From the NCBI GenBank assembly GCA_036490955.1, contig DASXCX010000266.1, positions 1 to 25,209 on the forward strand: 25,209 bases of DNA. Direction: 5' to 3'. The notes below the pieces were generated by a model. That model did no database searches. It was given only the letters and a program-made list of their open reading frames with translations, and was not told the DNA's origin. Positions 16,514 through 23,545 of this stretch are shown here, piece by piece. Origin of the DNA: CAIKMD01 sp036490955. Its GTDB lineage: Bacteria; Pseudomonadota; Alphaproteobacteria; ATCC43930; CGMCC-115725. Numbering within the stretch: the first letter of the stretch is position 1; every line of letters starts with the position of its first letter. Position numbers and translations under genes: made by a program.

Positions 16514-17643
16514 GCGCGATAAGCGGCGATGCGCTTCGCCGCCTGCGTCAGGTCGTCATCGCCGTTCATCGGCGCTTTGCCGGTAAGCGGCAAGAGGTAC
16601 CGCTGACGCGCCACCGTGGCGCTCATGATCACGTTGTTTTTGACGCCTGTCGCCGCCGCACCGCCGGTCACGGCGATCGCGCCGTCGAGCGTGTTGCCGC
16701 TGACCCGCGCGTTGCTCGCGATGCCGACCACGTCGATACCCGCCGTGCCGATGACGACGTTGCCGGCGACGAGCGTGTCTTCGGCCTGGAACAGATAAAG
16801 CCCGGCCTCGCGCGGGCAGTTGAGCACGACGTTGCCCCAGATCGTCCCCTGCCGATGCTCGGTGCGGCAGTTGCCGCCCTTATCGCATAGTCCCGGTCCG
16901 GTGCCGCTGGCGCCGAAGGAAACGCCGCGGATGGAGCGCGTCGGCGGCGCAACGATGTCACAATCGACGATATTGCCGGCGATCATGCCGCGCTCGGAAT
17001 TGCCTTTGAGGAAAAGGCCATAACTCCAATCGTCGGTGCGCGTCGGCGGATGGTCCAAACGCTTGGCAAAATCGGCGATGAGATTGCCGCGCACGGTCCA
17101 GCCCGAGCCGCCGACCACGTCGACCGGCGCGATCGGATTGTCGGTGACACGCGACCGCGTATCGAAGAGCCAGTTATCCTCGATCAGCACGTCGCTGGGG
17201 AAGCGGCCGTTCTCGCCATTCCCCTTGATATGCGCGTTGTAGTCATGGATGCGGTTACCGCGGATGATCGTGCGGTCGGCGCGCGCGACGATGTGGAAGG
17301 CGTGCTCGCAGTCGCTGTCGTCCTGGCAAGTGCCGGCGATGTCGAGATTTTCGACGCTCCAGTCCGGTGCGCTGATCTTCATGAACTCGACGGCGGCGGA
17401 ACGCAGCTCCACCGTGCCGAGCTTGGCCGCGCGCAGCACGATCGGACGTTGCCGCGTGCCGCTGGCGGTCAGCCGCAAGCCCGGGAGGTCATAGGTTCCC
17501 GGGGCGACGGTGATGACATCCCCGGCCCTCGCGTTATTAACTGCGGAAATGATCGCGGGAACCGAGGCGGCATGAACCGCGCGCGCTTGGCCAACGGCCG
17601 GGGCGAGCAAAAGCAGGGCGGCGAGAACAACTGCGTGCCTCAT
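16486..17643 (-). CDS. Exported parallel beta-helix protein, polysaccharide-lyase 6-like
   Basis: A 385-residue exported protein: signal peptide with cleavage after QARA (about residue 22). VPAIISAVNNARAGDVITVAPGTYDLPGLRL opens the mature domain, a start typical of chondroitinase-B/alginate-lyase-like (PL6) beta-helices. Coils with the pattern ..I.GN.I.. follow (TIIRGNRIHDYNAHIKGNG, VLIEDNWLFDTR, WTVRGNLIADFA, GMIAGNIVDC, GTIWGNVVLNC). The mature part holds several paired cysteines (TCQDDSDC, LCDKGGNC) that may form disulfides. Whether the PL6 catalytic Lys/Arg pair is present is not decided here. It starts 38 bp from the divergent acyl-CoA dehydrogenase gene and overlaps the facing beta-helix gene at its 3' end. 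Confidence 0.82.
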   Translation of the reverse strand: MRHAVVLAALLLLAPAVGQARAVHAASVPAIISAVNNARAGDVITVAPGTYDLPGLRLTASGTRQRPIVLRAAKLGTVELRSAAVEFMKISAPDWSVENLDIAGTCQDDSDCEHAFHIVARADRTIIRGNRIHDYNAHIKGNGENGRFPSDVLIEDNWLFDTRSRVTDNPIAPVDVVGGSGWTVRGNLIADFAKRLDHPPTRTDDWSYGLFLKGNSERGMIAGNIVDCDIVAPPTRSIRGVSFGASGTGPGLCDKGGNCRTEHRQGTIWGNVVLNCPREAGLYLFQAEDTLVAGNVVIGTAGIDVVGIASNARVSGNTLDGAIAVTGGAAATGVKNNVIMSATVARQRYLLPLTGKAPMNGDDDLTQAAKRIAAYRAYRVALTKR

Positions 17644-17681
17644 GCTAACATTCCTCGTCCCACGGAAGGCGGAGCGGCGCC

Positions 17682-18908
17682 ATGGATTTTGCATTCTCGG
17701 AAAAATCGCAGCGCCTGCAAGCCGCGGTCAAGCAGTTCATGGACGAGCATGTCGCGCCGCGCGATGCCGAGTTTACCGCGCTCGAAAACCAAGGTGTGTT
17801 CCCGCCGCCCTTTATGGAAGAGCTCAAAGCCGCGGCGCGTGGCCAAGGGCTCTGGAATCTCTTCCTCCCCGGCCTCAAGCCCGACGAGCCGGGCACGCAG
17901 ATGTCGAATCTCGATTACGCGCCCTGCGCCGAGATCATGGGCCGCGTCGATTGGGCGTCCGAGGTCTTCAACTGCAGCGCACCCGATACCGGCAATATGG
18001 AGCTGCTGCACCTCGCCGCGACCCTGGCTCAAAAAGAGCAATGGCTGAAGCCGCTGCTCGACGGCCGCATCCGCTCGTCCTTCGCCATGACCGAGCCCGA
18101 TGTCGCATCGTCGGATGCCACCAATATCCGCACTTCGATCGCGCGCGACGGTAGCGATTGGGTGATCAGCGGCCGCAAATGGATGATCACCAACGCCGCC
18201 GATCCGCGCACCCGACTCTTCATCCTGATGGGCCAGACCGCGCCCGAGCGTGCCGAAGCGCATCGCCGGCAAAGCATGGTGCTGATACCCGCCGACGCCA
18301 AAGGCCTGACGGTCGTGCGCAACCCGCCGATCATGCATCACGTGCACGGCAACGGGCACTGCGAAGTGCTGTTCGACAACGTGCGCGTGCCGGCCGAGAA
18401 TCTGCTCGGCGAGGAAGGCGGCGGCTTCGCCCTGGCACAGGCGCGCTTGGGTCCCGGGCGCATCCATCACTGCATGCGCGCGATTGGCGCGGCCGAGCGC
18501 GCGCTCGAGTTGATGATCCAGCGCAGCCTCGAGCGACGCACCTTCGGGCAAATGCTGCATGAGCACGGCACGATCCGCGAATGGATCGCGCTGTCGCGCA
18601 TCGAGCTCGAGCAGGCGCGGTTGCTGGTTTTCAAGACGGCGTGGCTCATCGATCAATACGGCACGAGAGCGGCGCGCCGCGAAGTCTCGCTGATCAAGGT
18701 GGTCGTGCCGCGGATCGAAGTCGCGATCGCCAATCGCGCGATGCAGGTTTTCGGCGCCAAGGGCCTGACCAACGACACGCCCCTGCCCGACATCTGGACC
18801 CATGGCCGCTATCTGCAGATCGTCGATGGCCCCGACGAGGTGCATCTGCGCTCCATCGCCCGCGCCGAAGTGCGGGCAATGGAGAAAAGAGTCAAAGACA
18901 ATTCCTAG
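17682..18908 (+). CDS. Acyl-CoA dehydrogenase family protein (ACAD10/11-like)
   Basis: A 408-residue flavoenzyme. The N-domain starts MDFAFSEKSQRLQAAVKQFM; the FAD/substrate middle domain has SFAMTEPDVASSDATNI and WVISGRKWMITNA; the C-domain has RLGPGRIHHCMRAIGAAERALE, RRTFGQMLHEHGTI and QVFGAKGLTND. Near the end VDGPDEVHLRSIAR places an aspartate (D382) where many short-chain enzymes carry the catalytic Glu-Gly; this is the ACAD10/11 pattern, linked in that group to branched or hydroxylated acyl-CoAs. The ATG at 17682 has GGAAGGCGGAG upstream. It is divergent from the beta-helix gene with only 38 bp between start codons and has no beta-oxidation partner nearby. Confidence 0.93.
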   Translation: MDFAFSEKSQRLQAAVKQFMDEHVAPRDAEFTALENQGVFPPPFMEELKAAARGQGLWNLFLPGLKPDEPGTQMSNLDYAPCAEIMGRVDWASEVFNCSAPDTGNMELLHLAATLAQKEQWLKPLLDGRIRSSFAMTEPDVASSDATNIRTSIARDGSDWVISGRKWMITNAADPRTRLFILMGQTAPERAEAHRRQSMVLIPADAKGLTVVRNPPIMHHVHGNGHCEVLFDNVRVPAENLLGEEGGGFALAQARLGPGRIHHCMRAIGAAERALELMIQRSLERRTFGQMLHEHGTIREWIALSRIELEQARLLVFKTAWLIDQYGTRAARREVSLIKVVVPRIEVAIANRAMQVFGAKGLTNDTPLPDIWTHGRYLQIVDGPDEVHLRSIARAEVRAMEKRVKDNS

Positions 18909-18912
18909 AAAC

Positions 18913-18977
18913 CGTCATGCCGGCGAAAGCGAGCATCCAGCCTCCGTCTCCGGACACCGCTTTCGCGGCGATGATGA
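18913..18977. repeat. REP/BIME-like intergenic element (degenerate)
   Basis: The gap between the acyl-CoA dehydrogenase and dps stops begins CGTCATGCCGGCGAAAGCGAGCATCC and ends with CCGC-TTTC-GCGG (18957-18968) followed by GATGATGA. Outer CGTCA-type and ATGA-type ends around small GC hairpins match the layout at 20070-20145. The copy looks eroded; membership of a dispersed family is inferred. Confidence 0.4.
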
Positions 18978-18990
18978 TCTTAGGTATGCG

Positions 18991-19479
18991 TCAGCTCGGT
19001 TCCTGCGTATGCGCTTCGAGGAACCACAGCGCCTTGTCGAGCGCGCGCGAATAAGCCGTTAGAATGTCGGCGGTGTCCGCATCGCCGGCGTCGTCGGAGC
19101 TCTCGATGCCGGCGCGCACCGCGTTCGCGGCTTTGCCGTAATGGCCGATCAACGCCTCGAGATGGTCTTTGATCTTATAGATGTCGGTCGGATAGGGTTT
19201 GAGGCTCGTCGCCTTCGCCACGACCTGGGTCGTGCCGAGCGCGGTGCCGCCTAGCTGCACCACGCGTTCCGCCATCGTGTCGACGTGAGTGTCGATCTCC
19301 GTCCGGAATCCGTCGATCATCTCGTGGACGGCGATGAATTGCGGACCTTTGAGGTTCCAATGCGCCTGTTTGGTCAGCAGCGCCAGATCAATGCTGTCGG
19401 CCAAAAGCTGATTGAGCAACTCGATCGACACCGTCTTGGTGTTCGATTTGAGGTCGTTCTGCGTCTTGAACAAAGCCAT
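18991..19479 (-). CDS. dps: Dps, DNA-binding ferritin-like protein
   Basis: A 162-residue mini-ferritin that oxidises iron with hydrogen peroxide and protects DNA. The ferroxidase ligands H40, H52, D56 and E71 (QAHWNLKG..., VHEMIDGF, MAERVV) have the same spacing as in E. coli Dps (H51, H63, D67, E82). The N-terminal tail is short (MALFKTQNDLKSNTK) with several lysines. The ATG at 19479 follows GGAGAAGG. It starts 33 bp after the ahpD stop and is probably the distal gene of the ahpC-ahpD-dps group controlled by OxyR. Confidence 0.95.
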   Translation of the reverse strand: MALFKTQNDLKSNTKTVSIELLNQLLADSIDLALLTKQAHWNLKGPQFIAVHEMIDGFRTEIDTHVDTMAERVVQLGGTALGTTQVVAKATSLKPYPTDIYKIKDHLEALIGHYGKAANAVRAGIESSDDAGDADTADILTAYSRALDKALWFLEAHTQEPS

Positions 19480-19512
19480 CTTGCCTTCTCCTCTTGTGTT
19501 GATGGGAAAACT

Positions 19513-20046
19513 CTAAGCGGCGATGCTCGCCTCGCCGTCGAGCGTCGCGGCGACCGCGTGCACCACCGAAGCAATGCGGACGGCCTGCTGGATCGCCTCG
19601 CGCGTGATGCCGGCCTGGCGCAATACCTGCTCATGCGCGTCGATGCATTTGCCGCAGCCATTGATCGCGGACACAGCCAGCGACCAGAGCTCGAAATCGG
19701 CCTTCTCGACACCGGGATTTGCGATCACATTCATCCGCAGCCTTGCCGGCATGGTTGCATAGTCCGGGTCGGATGCAAGGTGGGTGAAGCGATAATAGAT
19801 ATTGTTCATCGCCATGATCGAGGCCGCCGCTTTCGCCGCAGTAAGCGCGGCCGGCGAGAGCACGGCCTGCGCGTCGCCGATAACCGTCCCGACCAGCGCT
19901 TGGTTGCGCGCCGCCAACGCTGTCGCGACCAACGTGCCCCAGCGTTGCTGCTCCGTCAGCGTGGCGTCACCGAGCAAAGCCGACAGGTTGAGCTTCAGAT
20001 CCTTGGCATAATCGGGAATCAACTCGCGAATCTTGTCCAAAGCCAT
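19513..20046 (-). CDS. ahpD: AhpD-type alkylhydroperoxidase
   Basis: A 177-residue protein of the carboxymuconolactone-decarboxylase superfamily, normal AhpD length. The redox centre is C131-G-K-C134 with H138 in NGCGKCIDAHEQ, and E119 upstream, matching the Mycobacterium tuberculosis AhpD proton-relay set. AhpD reduces AhpC and has weak peroxidase activity itself. The ATG at 20046 follows GGAG; an in-frame extension to 20283 would run through the intergenic repeat and into ahpC. It lies 118 bp downstream of ahpC and 33 bp upstream of dps, all minus strand. Confidence 0.95.
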   Translation of the reverse strand: MALDKIRELIPDYAKDLKLNLSALLGDATLTEQQRWGTLVATALAARNQALVGTVIGDAQAVLSPAALTAAKAAASIMAMNNIYYRFTHLASDPDYATMPARLRMNVIANPGVEKADFELWSLAVSAINGCGKCIDAHEQVLRQAGITREAIQQAVRIASVVHAVAATLDGEASIAA

Positions 20047-20069
20047 AACAAACTCCTGATCTTCAAGGG

Positions 20070-20145
20070 CGTCACCCCGCGTAAGCGGGGCTCCACGGGA
20101 AACAGCACGGCTGTCGCACTGGATTCCCGCTTCGCGGAAATGACG
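20070..20145. repeat. REP/BIME-like palindromic element between ahpC and ahpD
   Basis: Bounded by CGTCA (20070-20074) and TGACG (20141-20145). Inside are a perfect hairpin, CCCCGC-GTAA-GCGGGG (20075-20090), and a second, imperfect one around CCGC-TTC-GCGG (20127-20137). No T-run follows on the minus strand, so it resembles a repetitive extragenic palindrome more than a terminator. It could still lower ahpD-dps expression relative to ahpC or stabilise the upstream message. Confidence 0.55.
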
Positions 20146-20164
20146 AAGGTGAAATGTGACAGGA

Positions 20165-20704
20165 TTAGGCCGCCTGGAGCGTCTCTTGGCCCTTCTGCCA
20201 GTTGCAGGGGCAGAGTTCGTCGGTCTGTAAGGCGTCGAGCACCCGCAATACCTCCTGCGGATTGCGGCCGATATCCATGTCATTGACCGACACGAAGCGG
20301 ATAATGCCCTGAGGGTCGACGACGAAGGTCGCGCGCTTGGCCACGCCCGCTTCGCGGTCGAGAATCCCCAATGCTGCGCTCAGCTCGCGCTTGATATCAG
20401 CCAGCCATGGGAAGGTCACCTTGCCCAAATCCTCGCGCGACTGACGCCAGGCGAGATGGACGTATTCGCTGTCGATCGAAAGGCCGAGAAGTGCGGCGTC
20501 GCGATCCTCGAACGCGCCGGCGATGGCGTTGAAGCCGACAATTTCGGTCGGACAGACGAAGGTAAAATCCTTCGGCCAAGCAAAAACGACGCGCCATTTG
20601 CCGGCATGGGTGTGATTGTCGATGGTGGTGAAGGCCCTGCCCGGGTCGGTGCCATCGACCGCGGTCAGGGCGAACTCAGGGAATTTGTCGCCAACGGTTA
20701 GCAT
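20165..20704 (-). CDS. ahpC: Peroxiredoxin AhpC (mycobacterial type)
   Basis: A 179-residue 2-Cys peroxiredoxin that reduces hydroperoxides. The peroxidatic cysteine is C51 in DFTFVCPTEI; two C-terminal cysteines C165 and C167 occur in DELCPCNWQKG, the same CPCNW arrangement as Mycobacterium tuberculosis AhpC, which is reduced by AhpD. That fits the ahpD gene downstream; there is no ahpF here. GGAGACGAGAC precedes the ATG at 20704. It is divergent from oxyR across a 96-bp gap holding an OxyR-type site. Confidence 0.96.
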   Translation of the reverse strand: MLTVGDKFPEFALTAVDGTDPGRAFTTIDNHTHAGKWRVVFAWPKDFTFVCPTEIVGFNAIAGAFEDRDAALLGLSIDSEYVHLAWRQSREDLGKVTFPWLADIKRELSAALGILDREAGVAKRATFVVDPQGIIRFVSVNDMDIGRNPQEVLRVLDALQTDELCPCNWQKGQETLQAA

Positions 20705-20756
20705 GTCTCGTCTCCATAACGATCAGTGATGTCATGAAGATGGCAGCTAGCTTGTA

Positions 20757-20778
20757 ATCGTTCTAATTGATTATTAGA
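20757..20778. promoter_or_regulatory. Probable OxyR-binding site between ahpC and oxyR
   Basis: ATC-N9-GAT spans 20757-20771, the LysR-type element reported for OxyR in several alphaproteobacteria. Overlapping it is a perfect inverted repeat TCTAAT-N5-ATTAGA (20762-20778), and an AGCTAGCT palindrome lies at 20745-20752. The segment is AT-rich and sits 22-44 bp before the oxyR ATG, suiting autorepression and activation of ahpC. Binding by this OxyR is inferred. Confidence 0.65.
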
Positions 20779-20800
20779 TTATTTTCGATCGGAAATATCG

Positions 20801-21712
20801 ATGATACCCCTGCCCAGCCTCCAGCAATTGCGCTTCTTGGTCGCCGTCGCGGAGCAGCGTCATTTCGGCCGTGCCGCCACCGCTTGCCGCGTCACGCAAT
20901 CGAGTTTGAGCGCCGGGATCCAGGAACTCGAAGCGCGGCTCGGCATCGCGCTGATCGAGCGCAGCCGGCGCGGGGTCGTGCTGACTGCGATCGGAGAAGC
21001 TGTGCTCGAGCGCGCCCGGCGCTTGTTGGCGGATGCCGAGGATCTCGCAGCGTTGGCGCAAAGCGGGCGCGAACCACTGACCCAGCCACTGCGCTTGGGC
21101 GTCATCCCGACCATCGGGCCCTATCTCGTGCCGGCGATCATGCGCGGCCTCCACAAGACCTTCCCGAAGCTGCAGCTCTATCTGCGCGAGGAACAGACCG
21201 CGCCGCTATTGGCGCAGCTCGCCGATGGCAAGCTTGACCTCGTCCTTCTCGCCCTGCCCTATGCGACCGAAGAATTCGAGACAATGCCGCTCGGCAGCGA
21301 TCCGATCGAGGCGGTGCTGCCGAAAGATCACCCGCTCGCCAAGCGCAAGATCATCCCAACCGACGTGCTCGCCGAGGAGATGCTGCTATTGATGGAAGAC
21401 GGGCATTGCCTCCGCAGCCACGCGCTCGAAGCCTGCCGCCTCGCCGGTGCCGGCCGGAATGAGAATCTGCAAGGCACGAGCTTGCGCACCGTCGTGCAAA
21501 TGGCGGCGGGCGGGCTCGGCGTAACACTGGTGCCGCGCCTGGCGCTGGCCCAGGAGTTGCCGGCCGACGGCAATCTCGTCGCGCGACCGCTCGACAAGGA
21601 TGCACCGCCGCGTGTGATCGCCCTCGCTTGGCGGCGCGGTGCCGCACGGCGCGAGGAGCTCCGCCGCTTCGGCGCTTACGTCAAGGATGTGCTGGCAGAG
21701 AGCGCCGGCTAA
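20801..21712 (+). CDS. oxyR: OxyR, peroxide-sensing LysR-type regulator
   Basis: A 303-residue LysR-type regulator. The winged helix-turn-helix covers about residues 5-65 (LQQLRFLVAVAEQRHFGRAATACRVTQSSLSAGIQELE). The redox pair C203 and C212 in EDGHCLRSHALEAC keeps the nine-residue spacing of E. coli OxyR C199/C208 and the surrounding GHCLR motif, which separates OxyR from other LysR proteins. On peroxide it forms a disulfide and activates defence genes; ahpC, ahpD and dps alongside are the likely targets. It is transcribed away from ahpC and ends 3 bp from the convergent binding-protein gene. Confidence 0.95.
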   Translation: MIPLPSLQQLRFLVAVAEQRHFGRAATACRVTQSSLSAGIQELEARLGIALIERSRRGVVLTAIGEAVLERARRLLADAEDLAALAQSGREPLTQPLRLGVIPTIGPYLVPAIMRGLHKTFPKLQLYLREEQTAPLLAQLADGKLDLVLLALPYATEEFETMPLGSDPIEAVLPKDHPLAKRKIIPTDVLAEEMLLLMEDGHCLRSHALEACRLAGAGRNENLQGTSLRTVVQMAAGGLGVTLVPRLALAQELPADGNLVARPLDKDAPPRVIALAWRRGAARREELRRFGAYVKDVLAESAG

Positions 21713-21715
21713 GCC

Positions 21716-22726
21716 CTATTCGCGCCCCGGCAGCGGCACGGCGTAGCGTTTGTCGATGATCTCGGCAGGATTGACCCCCGGCTTCATCTGGCCTTGCTGG
21801 GTGAACCACTCGATCTGATGCCGCACATCCTTGGCATCGAGCCGAAGCTGGGCATCGAGCCAGGGAATCGCGGTATCGATCGTATCTGCTTGCTGCTTCG
21901 TATATTTCGCCAGGATCGCGATGATCGCCTCGGCGGTGGGGCCATCGCGGCGATGCTCCTGATCGTCGGCGAAAGCATCATGATAGTCTTTCGCGCCGCG
22001 CTTGAAGGCGCGCAGGAAGCGCTCGACCGTGTCGCGCTTCTCGTTCGCGATCTTGGTCGAGGTGAAAGCGGTATTCGCCTGACTGTAAGGCACTTCGTCG
22101 CCGACCCAGCCGATGAGATGTGCCTCGTTCTTCGACAGCAGCGCCATCGCCGGCGTTACCGGGAACACGCCGAGATCGGCCTGACCGCCGGCCAGTGCCG
22201 AGCTCATATTGGTGTTGGTCTGCACTGCCGCGACGTGAATGTCTTTTAACGGAATGTCGTATTTGTCAGCGGCAAGCCCGAGATCGTAATGAAGCTGCGA
22301 GCCGACTTGCGTCACCGCGACGGTCTTGCCGGCGAGCTGTTTCAGCGAGCGTAGTCCGCCATCCCATGCGCGGTTCGACGCGATATAGCCGGCATTCTTG
22401 AAGCCGGGCATCTCGCGATTGCCGGCGCCGACGATCCGCAACACGCCTTGCCCGGCGAGGCTGTAAAACGCCGCCGCCATCCCGGTGCAGCCGAAATCGA
22501 TATCGCCCGACGCCGCTGCGATGGCGATGGGCTGGGCCGCGTCGAAGAATACGATCTTCGCGTCGAGCCCTTCATCGCGGAAATAGCCGCGCTCGTCAGC
22601 GACGAAGATCGGCCCGACCGCAAGCGTCTGGACCACGCCGACTTTGATCGGCGTCGGCTCCGCCGCACGCGCCGACAAGGTGATCGACAGCAACAGGCTG
22701 CCGACAATTCCGGCCAGGATTTTCAT
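21716..22726 (-). CDS. Periplasmic substrate-binding protein, NitT/TauT (NMT1) type
   Basis: A 336-residue ABC-importer binding protein. The signal peptide ends at about residue 21 (LSARA). The mature start TPIKVGVVQTLAVGPIFVADERGYFRDEGLDAKIVFF and the middle ALAGGQADLGVF and LKQLAGKTVAVTQVGSQLHYDLGLA are typical of the SsuA/TauA/ThiY/NMT1 group, which bind sulfonates, nitrate, pyrimidine precursors or aromatic acids. GGGAGAGGGC precedes the ATG. No permease or ATPase gene is adjacent: oxyR converges downstream and rpiA is upstream. The ligand is unknown. Confidence 0.92.
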   Translation of the reverse strand: MKILAGIVGSLLLSITLSARAAEPTPIKVGVVQTLAVGPIFVADERGYFRDEGLDAKIVFFDAAQPIAIAAASGDIDFGCTGMAAAFYSLAGQGVLRIVGAGNREMPGFKNAGYIASNRAWDGGLRSLKQLAGKTVAVTQVGSQLHYDLGLAADKYDIPLKDIHVAAVQTNTNMSSALAGGQADLGVFPVTPAMALLSKNEAHLIGWVGDEVPYSQANTAFTSTKIANEKRDTVERFLRAFKRGAKDYHDAFADDQEHRRDGPTAEAIIAILAKYTKQQADTIDTAIPWLDAQLRLDAKDVRHQIEWFTQQGQMKPGVNPAEIIDKRYAVPLPGRE

Positions 22727-22770
22727 GCCCTCTCCCTGATCTCTTCTTACTATGACGCGATCATAGAGAA

Positions 22771-22831
22771 TGTCATTGCGCGCTCCTTCGTCAAGCTGAG
22801 GAGCGACGCACGCCGGCGTTGCCGCATGACC
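22771..22831. repeat. REP/BIME-like hairpin element between rpiA and binding-protein gene
   Basis: Bounded by GTCAT and ATGAC. The central hairpin has perfect 7-bp arms CGCTCCT (22781-22787) and AGGAGCG (22799-22805). Read on the minus strand it follows the rpiA stop but lacks a T-run, so it is a weak terminator candidate at best. The GTCAT...ATGAC frame around a GC hairpin resembles the elements at 18913 and 20070. Confidence 0.45.
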
Positions 22832-22846
22832 TGGATTGATCCGGCC

Positions 22847-23545
22847 TTATCGAGGAGATATTTTCCGATGCAAGATTTCGGCTCCGTCATCGGTGCCGAT
22901 GACCGCCATCGCCGCCACGCCGCAGAACAATCCCGTCGCGACAACCCCGAACAGCGAGCGTAAGCCGAGATCGAGTTCGGTAGGATCGGATATCGCGGCA
23001 AGACTGCAATCGGCGATGTAGTTGCCGTTATCGGTGACAAACGGCTTGTCCTGGAGGTAGCGCAGTCGCGGTGTCGCCCCCATCGCTTTCAGCCGGTCGA
23101 GTGTCAGCTCCCAGCCGAAGACGACGATCTCGACCGGCAATGGCGTCGCGCCGCCGAGCTTGTCGACGAGCTTCGACTCATCGGCCACCACGATCATCCG
23201 CTCGCTGGCGAGGGCGACCATTTTCTCGCGCAGCAGCGCGCCGCCCAGGCCTTTCACCAGGTCGAGCGAGCCGCGCGCGATCTGATCGGCGCCGTCGATC
23301 GTCAGATCGAGCCGGCGATGCGTCGCAAAATCGGTGAGCGGGATGCCAAGATGCCTGGCTGCCTCGGCCGTGCGCGCCGAACTCGGCACGCCGGCGACCG
23401 CGAGTCCGCTTTTGATCCGCGTGGCGAGCGCTTCGAGCACGAAGGCCACCGTCGTGCCGCTGCCGAGGCCGAGCACCATCCCGCTTTTGACTTCCTCGAC
23501 CGCGCGCGCCGCGGCGCGTGCTTTCTGGGCATCGCGCTCGCTCAT
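22847..23545 (-). CDS. rpiA: Ribose-5-phosphate isomerase A
   Basis: A 232-residue enzyme interconverting ribose-5-phosphate and ribulose-5-phosphate in the pentose phosphate pathway. The phosphate loop is GLGSGTTVAF (26-35). The active-site aspartates D84 and D87 lie in TIDGADQI, K98 in LVKGLGGALLREK with E107 nearby, and ADESKLV follows, all aligning with E. coli RpiA. The ATG at 23545 has GGAGAC just upstream and overlaps the stop of the molybdopterin dehydrogenase gene (ATGA), so translation is probably coupled. The frame stays open to 23992, but that part lies over the neighbouring gene and is not RpiA-like. Confidence 0.95.
   Translation of the reverse strand: MSERDAQKARAAARAVEEVKSGMVLGLGSGTTVAFVLEALATRIKSGLAVAGVPSSARTAEAARHLGIPLTDFATHRRLDLTIDGADQIARGSLDLVKGLGGALLREKMVALASERMIVVADESKLVDKLGGATPLPVEIVVFGWELTLDRLKAMGATPRLRYLQDKPFVTDNGNYIADCSLAAISDPTELDLGLRSLFGVVATGLFCGVAAMAVIGTDDGAEILHRKISPR

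Noticed and set aside
17640..18845. Minus-strand open frame opposite the acyl-CoA dehydrogenase
   Set aside because: The plus strand is an unmistakable acyl-CoA dehydrogenase; the reverse frame has no motifs.
20047..20283. N-terminal extension of ahpD into ahpC
   Set aside because: It would pass through the palindromic repeat; the family start is at 20046 with a GGAG site.
20801..21712. Generic LysR regulator with unknown signal
   Set aside because: The GHCLR context and nine-residue cysteine spacing plus divergent ahpC support OxyR specifically.
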